The notes under the pieces: generated by a model | Told to the model about the DNA's origin: nothing | Seen by the model: the letters and a program-made list of their open reading frames with translations, nothing else | Databases searched by the model: none | Shown: in pieces, positions 13,301 to 25,100 of the stretch | Numbering within the stretch: position 1 is the stretch's first letter | How the letters are laid out: every line of letters begins with the position of its first letter | Origin: Otis tarda | Lineage: Eukaryota > Chordata > Aves > Otidiformes > Otididae | NCBI GenBank assembly: GCA_026413225.1 | Contig: CM048557.1 | Span: 24,468,871-24,532,870 of the forward strand | Direction: 5' to 3' | Length of the DNA: 64,000 nucleotides | Made by a program: the position numbers and the translations under genes

Positions 13301-14800
13301 GTTTCTTAAAAGCATAGGTTCTTGTCATCTATTCAACAGCTGTCCTGCATTCTGTAGGAGGTCTTGATTTATGTGACTAACATTTATACGAGGTTAAAGA
13401 TGGAGATCTTTTTAATTTTTGGAAAGAACTGCATGAGTTCTCCTATGAAACAATATTAATTTGTTTTTCTATCTTATAGTATCATACTCAGAATAAATTG
13501 CCCATGCATGTCTTACATTTTGTCTGAAAAAAAAAAAATAGCAAAATTACTATCAGAGGAACCAAACAGTAAAAGACAGAAAAAAACCTCCGTGCCACAG
13601 AACATAACCCAGATCTTATCACAGAAGCTAAATCTTTATTCTAGTGATATAGCTATTGAAAGTGCATTGGGCTGTACGGCTACACAGACCCAGGCACAAG
13701 GCCAGAAAGGTCAGTGAGACTACTTCTGAACTCAAGTAAGCCATACAGTAGTTTGCAAAATCCATTTCTAATCTAACCTTATTGTTTAGAGCATGTTAGT
13801 AAAGAAACACAGAAATTCTCTTTCTGTTATACAGACTGAAAACCAGAATAAGTTATTACTGAACAGCCTACTTCTTTCTACTAATAATATTAATCTACAA
13901 AATAATCTGAAAATTAAAATTTGAATCCTTGAAATATAATTTCCACCTCAGTATATTGCTAAGACTTTTTCTGATTAATAGATCTCCAGGGCTATACATG
14001 ACAGCTGTTAAGAGGACCTGGCAATGCTGCAGGAAAGAAATAAACCTATTCTCTCCATTGGAAACTGTTAGGTGAAATTTGATCCACTAAATGTAATTAC
14101 CATGACTGGATTGTGGCCAAGATATTATGAACATTAACACTTCAAATTATGATAGAGATCAAATTAACATTTCAAAGAAACATTACTATAACCATGCCAT
14201 TAATTTTATTTGGACACATCTTCTGAAAAAAAAAACTACTTTGTAATATTATTAAAAATATTTTACTTAGCACTGAAATGTTCAGATGAGAAGCATCAGC
14301 AAAAAGAAAATGTGGCTGCACTCATTTTTAGAAGAAAAACGTCCCTAAGGTGTTAGCTTTCATCTCCTTTATTTCATTATAAATCCCCTTAAGTCTGCTA
14401 ATCCAGCTTCATGTCTCCAGCATCATTTACATTTTGTATGCTAATTTCCTAGCAGGTTCTGGCTGTTCCAGGTATTTTCCTTAGCAGAGTGTCAGCGGAT
14501 TCTCACTTCTTTTCTATGCCACAAATCCCTGTAAAGCCACCTAAATAGTGTTGTGGTAGCTGCTAGTAAGTTAGATCACATTTCTTAGTTGACAAAGTAG
14601 TCTTACCCTAATGCAAAAGAATCAAACAGAAAAGATTATACTATTAGCATTAATAAGTAAAGGTAGTGCTTTCACCAACTTTGACAGAGTGTGACTTCCT
14701 AATACTAATGCCATTAGTCAATAAAGAGCATGAAAGAAAGTCATTGAAGGAACTGACCAGTATCCAAATTTTTAATTTATCTTTTCATTACATATATTAA
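4358..14800. other. AT-rich non-coding DNA, no gene seen
   Basis: About 10 kb without a recognisable gene or repeat family. All open frames are short and match no domain I recognise. Low-complexity elements include T13 at 4381-4393, a GGAAT-type patch near 5413-5428, a TATG-type patch near 7373 and A18 at 9557-9574. A small CpG-containing pocket at about 12875-12970 has CCAAT and TATATAA sequences and is listed separately. The first bases after LTR A (about 4360-4382) weakly recall an ancient LINE. Confidence 0.6.
12936..12956 (+). promoter_or_regulatory. Possible promoter-like motif pair (CCAAT, TATATAA)
   Basis: CCAAT at 12936-12940 and TATATAA at 12950-12956 lie in a small pocket with several CpG dinucleotides inside AT-rich DNA, and a CACGTG palindrome follows near 12966. 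The two boxes are closer together than usual, and no open reading frame or known first exon follows. It may be an old LTR remnant, an enhancer or chance. Confidence 0.15.
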
Positions 14801-15254
14801 GGAACGAGGGCCACGGAGATGATCAGGGGGTGGAGCACCTCCCCTCTAAGGACAGGCTGAGAGAGTTGGGGTTTTTTAGCTTAAAGAAGAGAAGGCTTCG
14901 GGGAGACCTTATAGCAGCCTTCCAGTACCTAAAGGGGGGCTACAAGAAAGCTGAAGAGGTACTTCTGACAAGGGCGTACAGTGATAGGATAAGGGGTAAT
15001 GGCTTTAAATTGGAGGAAGGTAGATTTAGCTTAGATATAAGGAGGAAATTTTTTACTGTGAGGGTGGTGAGGCACTGGAACAAGTTGTCCAGAGAGGTTG
15101 TGGATGCCCCATACCTGGAAGTGGTCAAGGCCAGGCTGGATGGGGCTTCAAATGACCTAAGCTTGTGGAAGGTGTCCCTGGCCCAAAGCAGGGGAGTTGG
15201 AACTAGATTATCTTTAAGGTCCCTTCCAAATCAAACCATTCTATGATTCTATGA
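14801..15254 (+). mobile_element. CR1 LINE, 5'-truncated 3' end
   Basis: CR1 is the dominant non-LTR retrotransposon of birds. This copy holds only the last 450 or so bases: the end of ORF2 and the short 3' untranslated tail, which finishes with the CR1 octamer pattern ATTCTATGATTCTATGA. Strong 5' truncation with an intact 3' end is normal for CR1. The open frame reads through from near the left edge to 15246, so divergence from the subfamily consensus appears modest and free of frame-breaking indels. The left boundary is uncertain by several bases because no clear target duplication is seen. Confidence 0.93.
14830..15246 (+). pseudogene. CR1 ORF2 C-terminal fragment
   Basis: The 138-codon frame encodes the conserved C-terminal tail of the CR1 ORF2 protein, including SLKKRRLRGDLIAAFQYLKG, FTVRVVRHWNKL and a REVVDAP stretch. 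The endonuclease and the catalytic part of the reverse transcriptase are missing, so the product could not support retrotransposition. The frame runs into the 3' untranslated tail before stopping. The ATG is internal to ORF2 and is not a natural start. Confidence 0.85.
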
Positions 15255-18200
15255 CATTGTACAAAACAACAATTATTTGTGACATTAGCAAGAATATTGA
15301 ATATAAACTACTTAACAGTACTAAGAATTTAATTGATCCAGCTCCTTACAGAAGTCAGATTTCATATAATCAGAGTTAAACAAGAATTCTACCAACAGCT
15401 TTCAGCATTATAAAACCCAAAAACCAGCAATGAGCAGCTTGTGTTTCTATACAATTGACACCAGTTTTTGCTTGAATGCACAGCTATTTGGTTAACTACA
15501 GTTTATTTAAGTTTCCATTAAATATGGTAAAAATATTAAGCTACTTTTCCTAAGATCAACAGTTGGTTTAAGGACACTGAAAATGATTTCCTTCTTTCTC
15601 TAGTTTCCTCTAGCTTTTCTTCGTACTAATATGGAATTACTTGTCCCTCTTAATTATCATCAAACCAGCAAAAACTGTTAATATGTAGATTCTATGAAGT
15701 GCATATTTCAACCTAGCCCATAGTTTCAAGGACACTTCATCTGAAACATGACAATATAATAAAAATAATTTGTAAAAAGACCATCACCACAAATAGAAAG
15801 AACTGCAAGGTTTCTAAAACAGATTATTTAAAAAGCAGATTAATATCAGAGGAACAGACAGCGGTTTTTTCCCCTTTCAAAATGTTAAACTGAGAAACTG
15901 CTTTCTCATAAAGATAGGGTTAAAATTATTTCTCTGCAGGCTGCTACTAGTATTTTTTTACTTGCTTTGTGTTACAATAAAGAATGTATTTCCAATATAG
16001 CTGATATTTAGTCTTGAGTTTAGACATTGACCACTATCCATACTCCAAATCGTATCTATATGGCCCGAACTCCAGAGGTCTGATACTCAAGGTTGAAGTC
16101 TACAGTTGTTATCTGGAATGCTGCTACATTTTTTGATTCCTTTGTTCTTTTTTTTTTCTTTTTTTTTTCCCCTATTACAATCAACATCCCAAAAGTTCTG
16201 CTGAGACATCATCAACACGAAATAAGGTTTTGTTTGTTTTTTTAAAAAATAAAAAAGGTAGAAGGAGAGGAGTCACTGCAGAGAAGTCATAACCCTTTCA
16301 CCATGAAGACAGAAAAAGAGAAAAAACTAGCTGGAGATGGAAAGCAAAAAAGCAGGAAGCATGACAGCATGGTTTCAGTAAGTCACCTTTCCTGCTTTCT
16401 TTTTACTAGAGAAAAATAACTCCAGCAAATAAAACACAGACACTTCTGTCTGCTGGGATTTTAGATACTCCAGCTGACTGCTGTTCTCATTCAAAATTTC
16501 ATCATTCCAGGAATACATAATTTGTGACTCCTTTTCTTCATGTGCCCTTATTGTGTTCCTCTGTTTTTCTCTTCCCTCCTTCCCCAGCATCTTCTCTTCC
16601 TTTCCCTCCTAAGAGTCTCTCCAATATTGTTCTGTTTCTTTTGCCGATATTGTTATATTGGGTTCTGTGAGCCAGACTGTAGTTTTACAGCCAAAATATT
16701 TCAGTTAATAGTATAAAAGACAGATGGCAGGTTTGAAGTGTTCTAGTAGTAATGGTCTTTTACTAGCAGGCAGTATACAGAGGAAGCAAAAGGTTGCCAA
16801 AACCATCTCCCACAACCTTTTGGAAGTATGTAAAAACACTAGGAAATCCTAGAAAGCATTCAGAAACTCCCCTGTAGAAACATTCAAAGATACAGATAGA
16901 GTATTCAAAGTTTTGCGTGCATGACAGGAGGGTGATAAGTTAAGCTCTATCTCCATTGCAGTTGTTGTCAAAAATCCCAGAATCCACTGTTTCTTTTCCA
17001 TAGGAGACTGTTTTGGTAAAGTGACTCTTTGTTTACAGCTTGTAGGCCATTCTCATATATTTTTACTATTTTATTACCATTTCTGATCAAGTGGACAAAG
17101 AAGGAACACAAAAGATGAGCTGTGCTTTTAAGGACATAAATAAAAACATGCAAAACTCAACCGATTTGAAAGTTAACCTTCTACCCAAGGTGTCTGCAGA
17201 AACTACAGCTTGTAGAGAACAGCCTCACAAATGGCTTTTTCTTCAAATTTTTATTCTATTAAATAGTCCTTTTCTCAAAAGTTTGAAACTATAAAGGCAA
17301 ATAAAAATGAGAAAAAGAACCACATGGTATCACCATAAGGAGAGTAGGTGGAAATATTGAGACATTTATTTTATACTGTGTATTTCCTCATTGCACCTCC
17401 CAGATGCACCCTTCCATCTTTTCACTTTAATATTTCTGTGCAGTCATCCACCTAATTTGTTGTTGTGATTTTCAGTGCATAAATGAAGCCTCCAGTTTGC
17501 TAATGGAGAATACAATTGCACCAGAAATTGCATGCTGACCCATATTTCACAACTTAATGTGAATCTGCACATAATATACTAAACTTTGCTGCCGCCTCAT
17601 TTAGAACTTCCCAAGCTTTAAAAAGAAACAAAAGGAAAAAAAATCAATCTTGTGCTAATTGGCATGGATTGGTAATTTTCTGTGAGCCATGACACAATTA
17701 CTTACAAACTTCACATAGCGGGGTTTGAACTTGTGCATTGCAATGAGCTTCTGCCACCTGTTTCAGACTCCTCCCTGCAGAGCATATTGGAAGCCACAGC
17801 ACAGCAGCTCCAAGGAAAACAGAAGGGAAAAAAAAAAAAAAGAAGTGTACCAAGGGAATAAAGGAAAGGATTAGCACCAAGTTTTCTGTTTCATCCAGTA
17901 GTTTGCTTCTTTCCTATTTTCCAGGACTAGGCAGCATGCAAATATCCAGCTAAAGACATGATTGAGGGTTTGCAGTCACCTTTGTGAGTTCACACATGGC
18001 TCTAGGTCTAATAGAAGGAGAAGAAACTCATTCTGCATTTCAGTAGAAAGATGGAAGCTCACTTCTTGACTAATCCCAAATTCAGAGTTTCAACATGGAA
18101 CATGTCAACAGCAGTAACAGAAGATCATGTCACATTTCTGCATACAGTTTCCTATCCACAAGTCAACAGTCTGTACAACTCTCCATAGAGGACTGCTATG

Positions 18201-19090
18201 CACAAACTCATCTTGTTATCAGAAGTATTCTAAATTAAACCAATTTTAACCACAGACTTCTGCTACTCAACAACATTTGCCAGTTTCAATTAACATCTGA
18301 AAATCTTCTTTATTCATATTCCACATCTTTAAAATGGTCTAATATCCCATTAGCTTTTGCACACATAAAGTTAACATTTTTTTAAATTCAATTATACTTA
18401 ATTTAGATTGCCAAGATGTTAGTCTGAAAGTCAGGAGACAAAAGTGCCTTCAAAGGCAGGTGGAATCCCACTAAAACATTCATCTTTAATATTACTATCT
18501 ATCAAAATAATAGTAATATGGATAGAAGATGCAGATCAGAGCAACCTGTCAAAAGTGTTGATTAATGTGGCTACCGCAGGACACCATATTATGCTTTTCT
18601 AGGCTGTCTACAATATATGTATAATTACTACTTTGCATAGTGGTGATTTTATTTAGATCTCATTTCCCTAGTTTGCCTCTGAATTTCATGTGCTTTTGTT
18701 TCCATTTTTTTTCACAATTACTGTTTTTTCTCAAAAGGCATTTGATGATGCCATGCTGATCTGTGTTTCCTATGTTTTCTCCACAGCAGAGGTGGAATAA
18801 TTTATCATTTTGCCTTTAAAATAATGTCTCTGAAAACTGTCATATCACCAATAGGCTGTTATGCCTTAAGTTAGTTTTCCAAGAGGCCCATGGAAGCAGT
18901 GCACTGTGTTATACACCTTGGTACCAGCAGAAGAGGAAGAGGAGATAAAAAAAAAAAAAAAGAAATCTCTTCTCATTTCTAAATCCATCAGATATTCTAC
19001 CAAATCTTGCACTTATCTTGCACTTATCATATGCCAGATAAAGTACATTAACAGATTTAGTAAGCTGAGAACCAAATCTAACTCTCATTC
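15255..19090. other. AT-rich non-coding DNA, no gene seen
   Basis: No gene, RNA or repeat family recognised. It contains T-rich tracts near 16148-16170 and an A-run near 18947-18961. The short open frames show no domain and no codon pattern that stands out. Confidence 0.6.
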
Positions 19091-19095
19091 TCTTA
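19091..19095. repeat. Target site duplication TCTTA, left copy (LTR B)
   Basis: TCTTA directly precedes the TGTTGTGG start of LTR B and recurs exactly at 20245-20249. Confidence 0.9.
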
Positions 19096-19223
19096 TGTTG
19101 TGGTTTTGTTGGGTGAGGGAGGGCCTAAGGTGGTAGCTTCTGTAGGAAACTGCTAGAAGTCGCTCCCCTTTGTTCAGTGGACTCGCCGGGCCCAGAGCAG
19201 ACCCGCTGCTGGCCAAGGCCAAG

Positions 19224-19276
19224 CCAATTGGGAGCAGAATGTTCCGTGATAATGCCTCTGCGATAATGTATTTAAG
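19224..19276 (+). promoter_or_regulatory. LTR B core promoter (CCAAT and TATA-like boxes)
   Basis: CCAAT at 19224-19228 and TATTTAAG at 19269-19276, matching the arrangement in LTR A. Expected start of transcription is about 19300, if active. Confidence 0.6.
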
Positions 19277-20062
19277 AAGGGGAAAAAAGAAAAAAGAAAA
19301 AGAGAGAAGAGAAGATGTGAAGAAGCTGAGCGGGGGCAGAGGGGCAGAGGGGGAGGTGCAGGTCTCATGGGCCTTGCAGGCCTCACCCTCTGGCCTCCCA
19401 CAGGGTGGCTGACTGGGCCCAACTCGGCCCAGCCTGGCTGCAAGAAGCAGAGAGGAGATGAGATGGATGATGTGAAGAGATTCTGAGAGGTGTATGCCAG
19501 CCTGTTGTGAAGAATTTTTCTTGTGAGAGGAACAGCTGCAGGCGCCAAGGTCAGTGAAGAAGGAGGGGGAGGAGTAGTGCGGCTCCTGGCCAAGATTCCC
19601 CTGCAGCCTGTGGTGACGACCATGGTGGAGCAGGCTGTCCCCCTGCAGCCCACGGAAGCCCATGGAGGTGCAGAGATCCAGCTGCAGCCTGTGAAGGACC
19701 CCACACTGGGGAAGGTGGATGCCTGAAGGTGGCTGTGGCCCGTGGAGGGCCCGCTGGGGCAGCGGTTCTGGAGGGACTGCACCCTGTGGAAGAGATGACC
19801 CACACCGGAGCAGTTTCACAAAGGACTGTGGCGTATGGGTGGGACCCCACAACAGAGCAGGGAAGGAATGTGAGGAGTTCTTTCCCTGACCATGAAGCAG
19901 CAGCATAAAACAACGCTTGATGAACTGACTGTGAGCCCCATTCCCTCTTCCCCCCATGCCGCTCAGGAAGGGAAGGTAGTAGAGATAATGTTAAGCTTGG
20001 GAAGAGGGAGGGGTGGAGGGAGGTTATCTTGTTCTCTGTCTCATTATCCTGCTGTTTGTAGT

Positions 20063-20068
20063 AATAAA
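20063..20068 (+). terminator. LTR B poly(A) signal AATAAA
   Basis: Conserved AATAAA with a T- and G-rich stretch downstream, at the same relative position as in LTR A. Confidence 0.75.
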
Positions 20069-20244
20069 TGAATAGTTTTCTCCAAGTCGAGTCTGTTTTG
20101 CCCATAACGGTAACTTTAAGGATTTTCTCCCTGTCCTTATCTCAAACCTCGAGCCGTTTTTCTTACATTATCTCCCCCTGTTCTCTCGGAGGGTGGGGGG
20201 AGTGGAATGCATATTCTGGTCCCGATTGGGGCTGAGCTACGACA

Positions 20245-20249
20245 TCTTA
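20245..20249. repeat. Target site duplication TCTTA, right copy (LTR B)
   Basis: Exact partner of 19091-19095, directly after the terminal CA. Confidence 0.9.
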
Positions 20250-21547
20250 GCAGACTTCTGTTAAATGAGAGTAGCACAGAGAATAAAAGATAGACAGGGA
20301 AGGTAGAACTAAAGATGATAAAATATAGCATTTTCTATGTGTTTTCCTGGTATGACTTAGCAGCACTACAGGGACTTGTGTAAATCCACTGCAGGTAAAA
20401 TACAAATTCAGGTGTTTAACTGAGTCTCCATAGTCCAAAACATGAGTTCTTGCATCTTGTCACTGTGTAGGACTCCGTCAGTGGAAGGGCAGTCTTGTAC
20501 ACACTTCTCCCATTCCTAACTCCATCGATTTCCTCCTCTCCTTCTCAGGAGTGATCTTCCCTACCACTTATCCACTTATCCAGCATTGTTGAAAGAACTG
20601 TGCACCTCCATTTTTTTTTATATTTACATTTAAAGTTGAAACTTAAAGGATTGCTTATGATAAAAACCTAAATAAGTTAAAAATGTAACAGCTGGAAATC
20701 AGAAAAAAAAAAGTTTTCAGTCATCTATTAAAAAATAATAACAAATAATGTACAGACCAGCCATACACCAAGCAGCGAAAAACAAATAACTGAAGCAAAT
20801 AAATTACTCATTTTCAATGGTTCATTTCATGTCATTAGTTGAATATTGTTTGCTAAAAATAGCATATATTTATGAATGACTATGACAATCATGGAAATAC
20901 AGATGTATTAAAAGGTAAGGAAAAGAAGAGACTGCATTTGTAATTAACAGTACTGATAATGAATAGTTTAACTAGTCTGATCTGTCATGCATGTTATTCC
21001 AAGTCAACAGACTTGCTGAGTCTGAAATTATCTGAAATGATGACTCCACACCTTACAGTACAAAAGAAAAACAGATCAGGAGACACAGCTTTTACACAGC
21101 ATGCAGGAAGTTCTAGTGTTTTCAATAATACAATACAAAAGGTGTGCAGAGGTGGTGGATGGGTCTCAGTCCTGTGGTGGTCCATGTTACACCTTATTTT
21201 GCACAAAGTGACTTTTCCATTCCTTAATTCACACACAAAGTATAGCTAAAGAAAACGGCTGTTGCTTGAAACCTGATGTTAGTGCTGCATGTTGTTTTCT
21301 TGACCATTAAAAGGAAAACAACTGCATACTGGATCAAAAAACTCCACCTGGAAAAGCCTCAATTTTTTGGTCAGTACTCCTCAGTTTTTAAACAGGCAGA
21401 TCTCAGTAGATAAGTGAGTAAACGTCCAACCTTCTTCTCTCCTGTCCTGCTTTCAAAGTGCTGAGCACTTCAAAGGAAGTTTTCTCATAGTGTAATGGAG
21501 ATACCACAAGCATGAGGCTAAACAATAGATGAATAAAAAGAGGAAAA
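20250..21547. other. AT-rich non-coding DNA, no gene seen
   Basis: No gene recognised. The part from about 20600 to 20960 is very AT-rich with few stretches of low complexity. Overlapping open frames on both strands near 20959-21249 (up to 96 codons) resemble no known protein. Confidence 0.55.
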
Positions 21548-21735
21548 TGTGAGCAGCCCTGAGGGAAAGGACTTGGGTGTACTGGTGGATGAGAAGCTCA
21601 ACCTAAGTTGGCAATGTGCGCTTGCAGCACAGAAAGCCCACCGCATCCTGGGCTGCATCCGAAGTTTAGCCAGCAGGTCAAGGGACGTGATTCTCCCTCT
21701 CTATTCCACTCTGGATTTATATGGTGAGACAATTA
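21548..21735 (+). mobile_element. CR1 LINE internal fragment
   Basis: About 190 bases encode a stretch of CR1 ORF2 between the reverse-transcriptase core and the C-terminal tail, with [20 protein letters not shown] and [15 protein letters not shown] recognisable. It belongs to the same kind of subfamily as the copy at 30 kb. Unlike a normal CR1 insertion it also lacks the 3' end: similarity stops near a disrupted GGTGAGAC segment, so the copy was broken after insertion or is a rearranged scrap. Confidence 0.85.
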
Positions 21736-21934
21736 GTTGCCTGTTTTCTAATAATTCCTAACAGTTAGTTTGCTTTTCTGTTTCATTTGATTTTCTACTA
21801 GGTACTAAGCTGATACTTTTATTGTACTTTCTATAGTGTAGCCTGACAACTCTTGCTTCTGGCTACTAAAAATCATCTCAGTATTCATCATTTCATATAT
21901 AACTTTCAAATTTACTTTTCCCATGTGAAAAAAC

Positions 21935-22075
21935 TTTACCTTTACCTATATCAAGTTTCATCTGCCATTTTATTATGCAGCTACTGAGTTGTGCAAGATC
22001 CTCCTCTAATTCTTCAACTTAACTTGAATATTTCCATTTACAGCCATCAACAAGCTTTCTTACTTACATGAGAAA
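21935..22075 (-). mobile_element. Tentative very old CR1/L3-like LINE remnant
   Basis: The stretch containing TTTCATCTGCCATTTTATTA and GTGCAAGATCCTCC resembles, from memory, an ancient amniote LINE seen in reptile genomes, here in antisense. The match is remembered and unaligned. The boundaries are rough, and it could be a chance likeness. Confidence 0.3.
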
Positions 22076-22165
22076 GCTTATAGTCAAGGATCTACTGTAA
22101 AAATAAGAATAATATATGGTCATGTAAAAATGCTTCAAAGCTACCTGAAAAATATTATTCTTTTT

Positions 22166-22192
22166 AAAAAAAAAACAAACAAACAAACAACA
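22166..22192. repeat. A-run plus (CAAA)n simple repeat
   Basis: Ten A bases followed by three to four CAAA units. Such patches can mark old poly(A) tails, but no retrotransposed sequence is recognisable beside this one. Confidence 0.8.
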
Positions 22193-25100
22193 ACACAAAA
22201 ACCAAGTATGTGTTAAGCAACTCTTAACTACAATGTCCCAGTATGTCCAACAATTATTACACCCCTTCTATGAATACATAAAGGTCAACTACATAGTAGG
22301 CATATATTTAATAAATCTCCTGGTAATAAGAAATATGATTTATCATTACCATTTTTAAGGACCCAGTAACACTTGTGACACATAACAGAGATGAATATAC
22401 ACTCTAAACTGACAACTCTGGAAGCATACAGACATTAGATAGTGACTTGAGCAGAATTAAATCTCAAATACATACATAGAGGAACAGTAACTTGAGAGCC
22501 ACAAAAGTCTACATATAGTCAAATCAGAGTAAGACCTAATTATTTTGGAAATCAACTCTTTAATTAAGAAGCAGAGATCATAAAAATAGACAATTACTAT
22601 TTGACATAAATAAAAAAATTCACAAATAAAAACGACTTTGTGTCACTAAAGGATAAAACCCTAAAAGACAGAAGATAACTGTTTCTAGTAACATTTACTA
22701 TATCCAGAAAAGGCAAGTGGAAAGAAGCCTTAAGTAGCCTTGAAAGTATTCTACTTTTACTCAGTATTTAAAGTTCTTCTCTATGTCTTTTTGACTGCAT
22801 CAGAAAAAATACTTACAAAATAATTAGCATTAGAAATATTGTTTTCTAGACCTGCATTGGTATCCATTTTGCATAATGTATGCACAATTTGCAAACTCAA
22901 TGTGAAATACACTAATATATGTATAAAATACAAATCATAACAGCCACTTATGAAGTATTGACAAAATACAGGTATTGAGCATAAATTGAGCACCTTTACA
23001 TACAATTTGGTGCAAAACTATCATTCTCCAATGCATGCAACATTTTTTTGTTGCATATCTCTTGAATCAAATATTCTTAAAGACATGCATCTTGGTACAA
23101 CTCATGTTCTGCCGTTACTAAAACCTCCCCTGGAAAGTATCTCCATACCCCTGTAATATTAAATCAGGTCAACCCCACCACATTCACACAAGGTAACATT
23201 TGACGTAAATGAGGAAACCAAGGTTACTAAATTTAGACTTATGAATTTAGACATCACATTAAACATTTAGGCATCTTACAGGGTAAATAACAGGAAATTG
23301 TATGGTTTTATTTAAAAATCAGCTCTGTGATTGTATACTTGTATACATTATGTCACACCGTGGGCTAGTAGTCTACTCCTTCAAATCAGGCCAGATTGCA
23401 TGCTGTGACCTAATGTTGTGCTCAAGTAGAGGACTGAGGAGAAACTCATGAGAGTAACTGTATCGTCTAATCTTCCAGATCAGTTTTCTCACCTGACCTC
23501 AGCCAGATTTTGCAAAGGCAGCCTCAGCCAATCATTCTCTTCTGCATATTTATCCTAAGCAGATCACTTAGCACAGGTCTCCACCAAATACGTGAGCTAG
23601 TAAGGGCTTTCAGCTCTTAACTTGAGGATGGTGTGTCCTGGTCCTATACAGGGAATCAGGACATGAAAGCAGTCAGGTACCTAAATGGGAGTTATTCAAA
23701 ACTGGATTCAGCTGCTTACACCATTGGATAATTTAAGGTGCTCTGGTTTAGAAGAAAGAGGAAAACAAATGATTGTAGCTAGTATTCTGAGTACGTTGCA
23801 GAGGAATAAGCCAACACTAATGGTTGTTACTAATTAGATTTTTAAAGAGCTCACTGGGAATTTGTAGCTAAAAATTACTGTGCCAAATTCCAAAGAACTG
23901 GCCATATTTTAACTGCTTGACTGTGTGTCTGAAGTAGACAGAAATAGTCTTAAAATATGGCATAATTACTGGGCTGTGTTACTAGCTACTACTCAATGTT
24001 AATTATGCATTAAAAGTTAAGAGTGTTATTTACGACTGTTCAGGGAAATATTTATCTATAATGTGTACCCAGGCTTTCTGACAAAAGGTTGCCTTATATG
24101 TGCTCCACATTTCAGGGGTAGGAAAGAGGTCCTCAGATTTAATTTTACATGTATAGTACTAATTTCTTCCTGCATGGTAAATATAAGCAGTCACTTAAAC
24201 TGATTTTTGGACCTAAAAGATGATCAACCACCAATTAAAAGAGTAAGCTGACATATAAATCTGCTACTCAACTGACACCAACTTTGAACACTCCTAAGCA
24301 AAGAGTTTGTATTAAATACCTCCAACACCCTCCCCCTCACTGAATTTCACAGAAAGTTACATGAAGCTCCACAATGAATTCATGCAGCCATTAATCAACA
24401 CATCTTTTAATGAGGTGATTTCACAAAAGACAGGGCTTTGACAAAAACAAAGCTGCTGAGTTTGATATTTTTTTTTTAACCAAGAATTTATTCCAGGTAA
24501 TTGTGAACCATAACCAACAAATAGCTAAATTTCTTTATCCTGAGTTTAGGATTTAGGAAATTCCCTTGAATGTAAAACCCTAAGTTTTGCCGCAATGGCC
24601 ACCTCTGAAGTTAATTCTGCAAAGACCCGATTTCTAGCACACTGTGACACAGTAGCAGACAGTAATGCCAAGTAACTAGGCATAATTCAATTTAATACTT
24701 TTTCTTGTGTAATAAGATCAGAAAGAAGCATAATGACATAATACTTGTGAGATCTATTGGCTATTATTGAAATTATACTTAATACAATATCATTCGAAGG
24801 GGCTCTATGCGGGAGACAGCAGAGAAGGAGAGAATTTAAAGACTGAAAAGATTAACAGATGTAAACATTTGAGAGCATATATGTTCAATGCCATATTCAA
24901 GGGCACTGCATCAAAACTATCGATACAGAGTAATCCAGAAGCAGACAAGTTTGGGCAGGAAAGTATGTGGGCAGGAATTAGATAATACAATTGTAAGCTG
25001 GCAAGAATTGTACATGTAACTAAATTACTATATATCCATTCAAGACCAGATAGCTTATAAGCAATTTAGAATAAACCCAAATTAACCAGAAATAGCCCTT

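Larger units (their letters stand above)
19096..20244 (+). mobile_element. Solo LTR B of the same endogenous retrovirus family, + strand
   Basis: This 1149-bp block is the full-length counterpart of LTR A, beginning TGTTGTGG and ending CTACGACA with a perfect TCTTA duplication on both sides. It keeps CCAAT, TATTTAAG and AATAAA in order. A short insertion near 19514-19530 is absent from the other two copies, and a segment near 19690-19710 present here is missing from copy A. No internal retroviral sequence adjoins it. The complementary strand has a 290-codon open frame (19085-19957). Its N-terminal part lies in a different relative frame from the longest antisense frame of copy C, so I read it as an effect of GC-rich, stop-poor composition rather than a gene. 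Confidence 0.92.

Noticed and set aside
19085-19957. 290-codon open frame on the minus strand
   Set aside because: It lies antisense in LTR B, overlaps other open frames, and its N-terminal part does not keep frame with the longest antisense frame of LTR C. Stop-poor GC-rich repeats explain it.
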